Shown: positions 62,977 to 64,000 of the stretch, in pieces
How positions within the stretch are numbered: position 1 is the first letter of the stretch
Layout of the letters: each line of letters begins with the position of its first letter
Assembly: GCF_902712915.1 (NCBI RefSeq)
Contig: NZ_CACTIA010000005.1
Location: forward strand, 868,001 to 932,000
DNA: 64,000 nt
From: Acidiphilium sp. C61
GTDB lineage: Bacteria; Pseudomonadota; Alphaproteobacteria; Acetobacterales; Acetobacteraceae
Reading direction: 5' to 3'
Notes under the pieces: model-generated
What the model was told of the DNA's origin: nothing
Database searches by the model: none
What the model saw: only the letters and a program-made list of their open reading frames with translations
Position numbers and translations under genes: made by a program

Positions 62977-63771
62977 TCAGCCGCAGGAAGCGACCGCCCG
63001 GCGGGCCATCACGCCGACGAGGTGCGCGCGATAGGCCGCACTCGCATGGATGTCGCTGTTCATGTCCTCCTCGGGCGTCTTCACGTCGCGAATCGCATCG
63101 GGTGCGAAATTCGCCGAGAGCGCCTGTTCCATCGCCGCATGACGGAACACGCCGTTATTGCCGGCGCCGGTTACCGCGAGGCGGGCGCCCCCGGCGGTCT
63201 TGGCGACGAACACGCCTACCATGGCGTAGCGCGATGCCGGATTCGGGAACTTCTCGTAGGCGGCCTTTTCCGGGATCGGAAAGGAGACCTCGACGATCAG
63301 TTCATCCGGCTCCAGCGCCGTCGTGAACATGCCCTGGAAATAGTCATCCGCCGCAATTTCGCGCCTGGTCGTGCGGATCGTGGCGCCGAGGGCGAGTGCG
63401 GCGGAGGGATAGCACGCGGAAGGATCGTTATTGGCCAGAGAGCCGCCGATCGTGCCGCGGTATCGAACCTGGCGGTCGCCGATATGGCTGGCCAGATGCG
63501 CCAGCGCCGGGATCGCGTCGGCAACGACCTTCGAGGTGGCAACCTCGCGATGCGTGGTCATCGCCTTGATGACGAGCGCGTTGCCTTCGCGGCGGATGCC
63601 GGAGAGGCCGAGCCCGCCGAGATCGACCAGCGTGCTCGGCTTGGCAAGCCGCTGCTTGAGCACGGGGATGAAGGTCATGCCACCGGCAAGCGCCTTGGCC
63701 TCGGGATCGCTCCCCAGCGCCTTGACCGCATCGTCGATTGCGGCCGGTTTCTGATAATTGAAATCGTACAT
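62977..63771 (-). CDS. Molybdenum hydroxylase FAD-binding subunit (CoxM type)
   Basis: 264 residues. FAD motifs: AKALAGGMTFIPVLKQRLAKPSTLVDLGGL and the TIGGSLANNDPSACYPSAALALGA segment typical of CoxM/xanthine dehydrogenase medium subunits. It passes electrons from the iron-sulfur subunit to an acceptor. It lies 12 bases downstream of the large-subunit gene, which enters from the right edge; the small CoxS-like subunit would be outside the window. The gene order alone cannot tell CO dehydrogenase from other carbon-substrate hydroxylases. Confidence 0.9.
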   Translation of the reverse strand: MYDFNYQKPAAIDDAVKALGSDPEAKALAGGMTFIPVLKQRLAKPSTLVDLGGLGLSGIRREGNALVIKAMTTHREVATSKVVADAIPALAHLASHIGDRQVRYRGTIGGSLANNDPSACYPSAALALGATIRTTRREIAADDYFQGMFTTALEPDELIVEVSFPIPEKAAYEKFPNPASRYAMVGVFVAKTAGGARLAVTGAGNNGVFRHAAMEQALSANFAPDAIRDVKTPEEDMNSDIHASAAYRAHLVGVMARRAVASCG

Positions 63772-63783
63772 TGCGTCTCTCCG

Positions 63784-64000
63784 TTACTCGGCAGCCATCC
63801 GCGGCGACGCCGCGTTGATGATCGACCAGATCTTCAGCGGTGTCGCCGGCATGTCGATATGGGTGACCCCATAATCGCGCAGCGCATCGACGACGGCATT
63901 GATCACCGCGGGCGGGCTGCCGATCGCGCCGACCTCGCCAACCCCCTTGGCTCCAAGCGGGTTGTGGGTGCACATCGTCGATTCGGTCCCGACATGGATG
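63784..64000 (-). CDS. Molybdenum hydroxylase large subunit (CoxL type), C-terminal end only
   Basis: The last 71 residues, cut by the window end; the frame is open to position 64000. The segment [32 protein letters not shown] carries the conserved Gly-Glu pair (GVGE) whose Glu is the catalytic base of the xanthine dehydrogenase family, followed by the usual MPATPLKIW ending. Together with the CoxM-like gene it forms an aerobic CO dehydrogenase/xanthine dehydrogenase-type operon. The Mo active-site loop that would show the substrate class is outside the window. Confidence 0.88.
   Translation of the reverse strand, partial: IHVGTESTMCTHNPLGAKGVGEVGAIGSPPAVINAVVDALRDYGVTHIDMPATPLKIWSIINAASPRMAAE

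Overview
This 64-kb, mostly G+C-rich window reads as chromosome of an acetic-acid-bacteria relative (Alphaproteobacteria, Acetobacteraceae). The hopanoid genes hpnCDE, a complete pqqABCDE operon and the protein sequence style support this. Acidiphilium-like is my best guess, but it is an inference from gene content, with no database search behind it. Coding is dense, and many genes are translationally coupled through ATGA overlaps.

Layout. (1) 1-2600: end of hpnC, then hpnD and hpnE, for squalene formation and hopanoid membranes. (2) 2821-4527: an intact single-gene IS66-type element with matching inverted repeats and a perfect 8-bp target duplication. (3) 4.6-7.7 kb: a ROK repressor divergent from an OprD-like porin. 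(4) 7.9-15.0 kb: a compact cluster of small exported proteins. Several carry repeated Gln-Asn modules (x-QN-x-G-x-NS-xx-QN). It also holds a C39-type cysteine peptidase, a lipoprotein and, in the middle, a sigma54 activator with no sensor domain. Two near-perfect -24/-12 promoters and similar upstream sites flank the activator. I read this as a functional-amyloid-like surface fibre system, comparable in logic to Fap or curli but lacking their outer-membrane pores; it is the best candidate here for an undescribed system. (5) 15.1-18.9 kb: a PhnSTUV-like 2-aminoethylphosphonate ABC importer. (6) 19.1-43.7 kb: a capsule/surface polysaccharide locus. It has KpsC-, KpsS-, KpsE-, KpsM- and KpsT-like proteins, an outer-membrane export protein and several glycosyltransferases. 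It also has a 2,480-residue reducing polyketide synthase coupled to an alpha-oxoamine synthase, plus an acyltransferase and a reductase. That set resembles the rkp (Sinorhizobium) and wcb (Burkholderia) capsule loci and probably builds an unusual amino-lipid tied to the glycan. Sharp A+T-rich stretches inside kpsM and inside one glycosyltransferase suggest mosaic exchange. (7) 43.8-50.9 kb: TetR repressor, RND tripartite efflux operon and a MerR regulator. (8) 51-58.4 kb: papain-like hydrolase, sugar-acid dehydratase with an SDR dehydrogenase, nicotinamidase, AsmA-family protein. (9) 58.5-64 kb: tRNA-Tyr, an rRNA 2'-O-methyltransferase of the RlmB type, pqqABCDE, and the start of a CO/xanthine dehydrogenase-type molybdenum hydroxylase operon that runs off the window.

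A family of palindromic intergenic repeats (GAGCAT/GAGCAC ends around CCGATC...GATCGG arms) occurs at 7.75, 21.4, 25.1, 41.6, 51.9 and 58.7 kb, sometimes supplying or overlapping the stop codon of the gene before it.
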